A stretch of DNA of 15,012 nucleotides, from the NCBI GenBank assembly GCA_002455605.1, contig DKLE01000182.1:1-15012 (forward strand), in the 5' to 3' direction. This document shows, piece by piece, positions 13,747-15,012 of the stretch; position 1 is the stretch's first letter, and each line of letters starts with the position of its first letter. The DNA is from Firmicutes bacterium UBA6648 (GTDB taxonomy: Bacteria > Bacillota > Clostridia > Peptostreptococcales > Anaerovoracaceae). A program made the translations under genes and the position numbers. Below the pieces are notes generated by a model. That model saw nothing but the letters and a program-made list of their open reading frames with translations. It was not told the DNA's origin and searched no databases.

Positions 13747-14355
13747 TTATATATTAATTTTTTCAAAATCAACTGCGCCGTGCTTGCAAATCGGACAGAC
13801 AAAGTCTTCCGGAAGTGGATCGCCTTCATATACATATCCGCATATCTTGCATCTCCATCCTGGCTTTTCTGCCGGTTTTGGTGCCGGTTTTATATGTTTT
13901 TGATAATAACTGTAAGTTAGGGTTTCTTCCCCGGAAAAACTCTTAGCATCAACCACTTCGGCTTTAAATAGGGTATGTGTTCCAAAATCGATAGCTTCCA
14001 AAACCTTTCCGGAAATGTATGCGTTTGTATTTTCAGTTATATATAAAATACCATTTTCTGTTCTGTCTACTGCCTTGAAATCTGCAAACTTGTCCACATC
14101 TTTCCCCGACTGAAAGCCAAAGTTCTGAAAGATAGAGAACTGAGATTTTTCATTCAACACCGATACATTAAATTCTTTTGTTTTCATTATCATATCGTGA
14201 GTATAGTTCTGCTTATTTACCCCCAGAGCAATAACAAGGGGTGAGCTTGTAACCTGCATTACTGTGTTAATGATGCAGCCATTATCTTTGCTGCCATCTT
14301 TAGCCGTCAAAACATAAAGCCCATATCCAATTTTAAATAGTGCACTGTTATCCAA
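13747..14355 (-). CDS. hrb: High-molecular-weight rubredoxin (flavin reductase domain fused to rubredoxin)
   Basis: Electron-transfer protein of 202 residues. Residues 1 to about 150 form a flavin-reductase (FMN-binding split-barrel) domain, with YGLYVLTAKDGSKDNGCIIN and SSPLVIALGVNKQNYTHDMI typical of it. A proline-lysine linker (PAPKPAEKP) leads to a rubredoxin domain with C169, C172, C187 and C190 (CKICGYVYEG, LPEDFVCPIC). This is the architecture of Moorella Hrb, which passes NADH electrons to the flavodiiron protein FprA. Here the likely acceptor is the rubrerythrin encoded next, an inference from the operon. Translation starts at a TTG (14355) four bases after the perR stop. The strong AAGGAGG, nine bases upstream, is made of the last perR codons, so coupling to perR is likely. 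Confidence 0.92.
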   Translation of the reverse strand: MDNSALFKIGYGLYVLTAKDGSKDNGCIINTVMQVTSSPLVIALGVNKQNYTHDMIMKTKEFNVSVLNEKSQFSIFQNFGFQSGKDVDKFADFKAVDRTENGILYITENTNAYISGKVLEAIDFGTHTLFKAEVVDAKSFSGEETLTYSYYQKHIKPAPKPAEKPGWRCKICGYVYEGDPLPEDFVCPICKHGAVDFEKINI

Positions 14356-14359
14356 CTTA

Positions 14360-14737
14360 TTAACCCTCCTTACATTCTTTGCAAATGCCTTTAAATACTA
14401 ATTGATATCCTGTTACTAAAAACTCTTTATCTTTTATATGCTCCAGTTCTTCTATACATGGAACATCAAGATCAAATACTTTACCGCAATTATCACATTG
14501 AATATGATAATGCTTTTCCAAGCGGAAATCGAACCGGTCAGGAGAATTGGGCATTTCAATTCTTAATATTTCTCCATTGTCTGCTAAAATGCCTAAATTT
14601 CGATAAACCGTCCCTTTGCTTACAGAAGGGTTTGTTTTAATTATTTCACTGTAAATCTCTTCTGCAGAAGGATGATTTTTTAAATTTAATACGGTATTCT
14701 TTATTAAATTTTTTTGAATGGTATTTCTTGTTTTCAC
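14360..14737 (-). CDS. perR: PerR peroxide-sensing repressor, Fur family
   Basis: DNA-binding metalloregulator of 125 residues. All five regulatory metal ligands of Bacillus PerR (H37, D85, H91, H93, D104) are found here as H22, D70, H76, H78 and D89, with a constant offset of 15. The aspartate at 89 is the residue that marks PerR against Fur. The structural zinc cysteines are C81/C84 (CDNCG) and C119/C122 (CKEC). The winged-helix includes HPSAEEIY and SKGTVYRNLGIL. The N-terminus is shorter than usual. The start is a GTG at 14737 with AGGAG ten bases upstream. Closer to that site lie two ATGs followed by TGA in another frame. It heads an operon with Hrb and rubrerythrin, and presumably represses the operon until peroxide oxidises its iron-bound histidines (family knowledge). 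Confidence 0.93.
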   Translation of the reverse strand: MKTRNTIQKNLIKNTVLNLKNHPSAEEIYSEIIKTNPSVSKGTVYRNLGILADNGEILRIEMPNSPDRFDFRLEKHYHIQCDNCGKVFDLDVPCIEELEHIKDKEFLVTGYQLVFKGICKECKEG

Positions 14738-14768
14738 ATCATTTATTCTCCTATATTTCCTTAATAAT

Positions 14769-14797
14769 AATTTATCCTAATAAATAATTTTTGTCAA
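14769..14797 (-). promoter_or_regulatory. Predicted promoter of the perR-hrb-rbr operon
   Basis: On the minus strand a perfect -35 TTGACA (14797-14792), a 17-base spacer and TAAATT (14774-14769). Transcription would start near 14762, about 25 bases before the GTG of perR. Confidence 0.65.
14770..14785. promoter_or_regulatory. Palindrome over the perR promoter, candidate PerR operator
   Basis: ATTTAT (14770-14775), four bases and ATAAAT (14780-14785) form a perfect dyad that covers the -10 box and part of the spacer. Autoregulation by PerR would act here. It does not match the 7-1-7 Per box of Bacillus (TTATAATNATTATAA) well, so the assignment is tentative; the region is very AT-rich and chance palindromes are common. 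Confidence 0.35.
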
Positions 14798-14831
14798 TAG
14801 TAATTAAGTATTTTTTATCTTTATTTTTTTA

Positions 14832-14862
14832 TTGACTATATTGTTACCGTATAGTTTATTAT
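14832..14862 (+). promoter_or_regulatory. Promoter of the second MATE gene with a MerR-like 19-bp spacer and dyad
   Basis: TTGACT (14832-14837), a 19-base spacer and TATTAT (14857-14862). The dyad ACTATA (14835-14840)/TATAGT (14850-14855), with a nine-base centre, lies between the boxes. Over-long spacers containing a dyad are the mark of promoters activated by MerR-family regulators of drug efflux (family knowledge). TTTATT at 17 bases is an alternative -10. No MerR gene is in the window. Confidence 0.5.
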
Positions 14863-14865
14863 ATA

Positions 14866-14894
14866 TATATTAATTATTTTAGGTAATTAATATA
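14866..14894 (+). repeat. 11-bp inverted repeat in the leader of the second MATE gene
   Basis: TATATTAATTA (14866-14876), a seven-base loop TTTTAGG and TAATTAATATA (14884-14894) are perfectly complementary. The element begins at the expected transcription start and ends 16 bases before the AAGGAG ribosome site. It may be an operator or a 5' stem-loop that stabilises the mRNA. It contains only A-T pairs, so the RNA hairpin would be weak. ACTATAG at 14894-14900 and ACTATA at 14901-14906 repeat the half-site of the promoter dyad. Confidence 0.5.
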
Positions 14895-14921
14895 CTATAG
14901 ACTATATTTGAAGGAGCTATT

Positions 14922-15012
14922 ATGAACAATTCATTACAGAAAGATTTTAACTTTACTTCTCTTATAAAATTTTCACTTCCAACTGTTGCTATGATGGTAT
15001 TTATGTCCATGT
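14922..15012 (+). CDS. MATE-family efflux transporter, N-terminus only
   Basis: Thirty codons are visible before the window ends. The ATG at 14922 has AAGGAG five bases upstream. After a short polar leader the sequence reads FTSLIKFSLPTVAMMVFMSM, the first transmembrane helix characteristic of clostridial MATE exporters. It is divergent from perR and unrelated in sequence start to the MATE gene at 3587-4933. Its promoter region suggests inducible control. With so little sequence the family call rests on the first helix alone. Confidence 0.7.
   Translation, partial: MNNSLQKDFNFTSLIKFSLPTVAMMVFMSM

Noticed and set aside
14761..14800. Canonical Bacillus-type Per box before perR
   Set aside because: I could not align the 7-1-7 consensus without many mismatches; only the 6-4-6 palindrome is clear.

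Overview
The window comes from the chromosome of a low-GC, strictly anaerobic Firmicute, most likely class Clostridia. The evidence is strong AGGAGG ribosome sites, a WalR/WalK pair, rubrerythrin and a flavin-reductase/rubredoxin fusion, PerR, and a cobalamin riboswitch. Genus cannot be told from the sequence alone. No insertion sequence, CRISPR array, tRNA or rRNA was seen.

Layout, left to right. (1) Positions 1-2006, minus strand: the essential WalR/WalK cell-wall two-component system. WalK runs off the left edge. (2) 2298-3506, plus strand: a cytoplasmic AprX-like subtilisin (S8) protease with all catalytic residues and no signal peptide. (3) 11355-3587, minus strand: a seven-gene transport operon preceded by a cobalamin riboswitch and an intrinsic terminator. 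Transcription order is AstE/AspA-type zinc deacylase, NikB/DppB permease, NikC/DppC permease, solute-binding lipoprotein, NikD-type ATPase, OppF/NikE-type ATPase, MATE exporter. Gaps inside the operon are 0-42 nt or short overlaps. (4) 12373-11453, minus strand: a LysR-family regulator just upstream of and co-directional with the riboswitch. (5) 12583-13083, plus strand: a spermidine/diamine-acetyltransferase-like GNAT enzyme. (6) 14737-13198, minus strand: a peroxide-defence operon, perR, then Hrb (flavin reductase plus rubredoxin), then rubrerythrin. (7) 14922 to the right edge, plus strand: the start of a second MATE exporter, behind a promoter whose 19-bp spacer and internal dyad resemble MerR-controlled promoters.

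The most notable system is region 3. A B12-sensing RNA with a complete 9-bp P1 stem and a downstream terminator controls an importer of the nickel/peptide class, joined to a zinc deacylase and an exporter. B12 control plus import plus export suggests acquisition of cobalt, a cobalt-chelating small molecule or a corrinoid, rather than plain peptide uptake. The riboswitch and gene families are read directly from the sequence; the substrate is inferred. The deacylase and MATE members are the unusual part.

Region 6 is a conventional but neat oxidative-stress unit. PerR keeps all five regulatory metal ligands found in Bacillus PerR, at a constant offset of 15 residues, and very likely controls itself and the two rubredoxin-domain proteins downstream.
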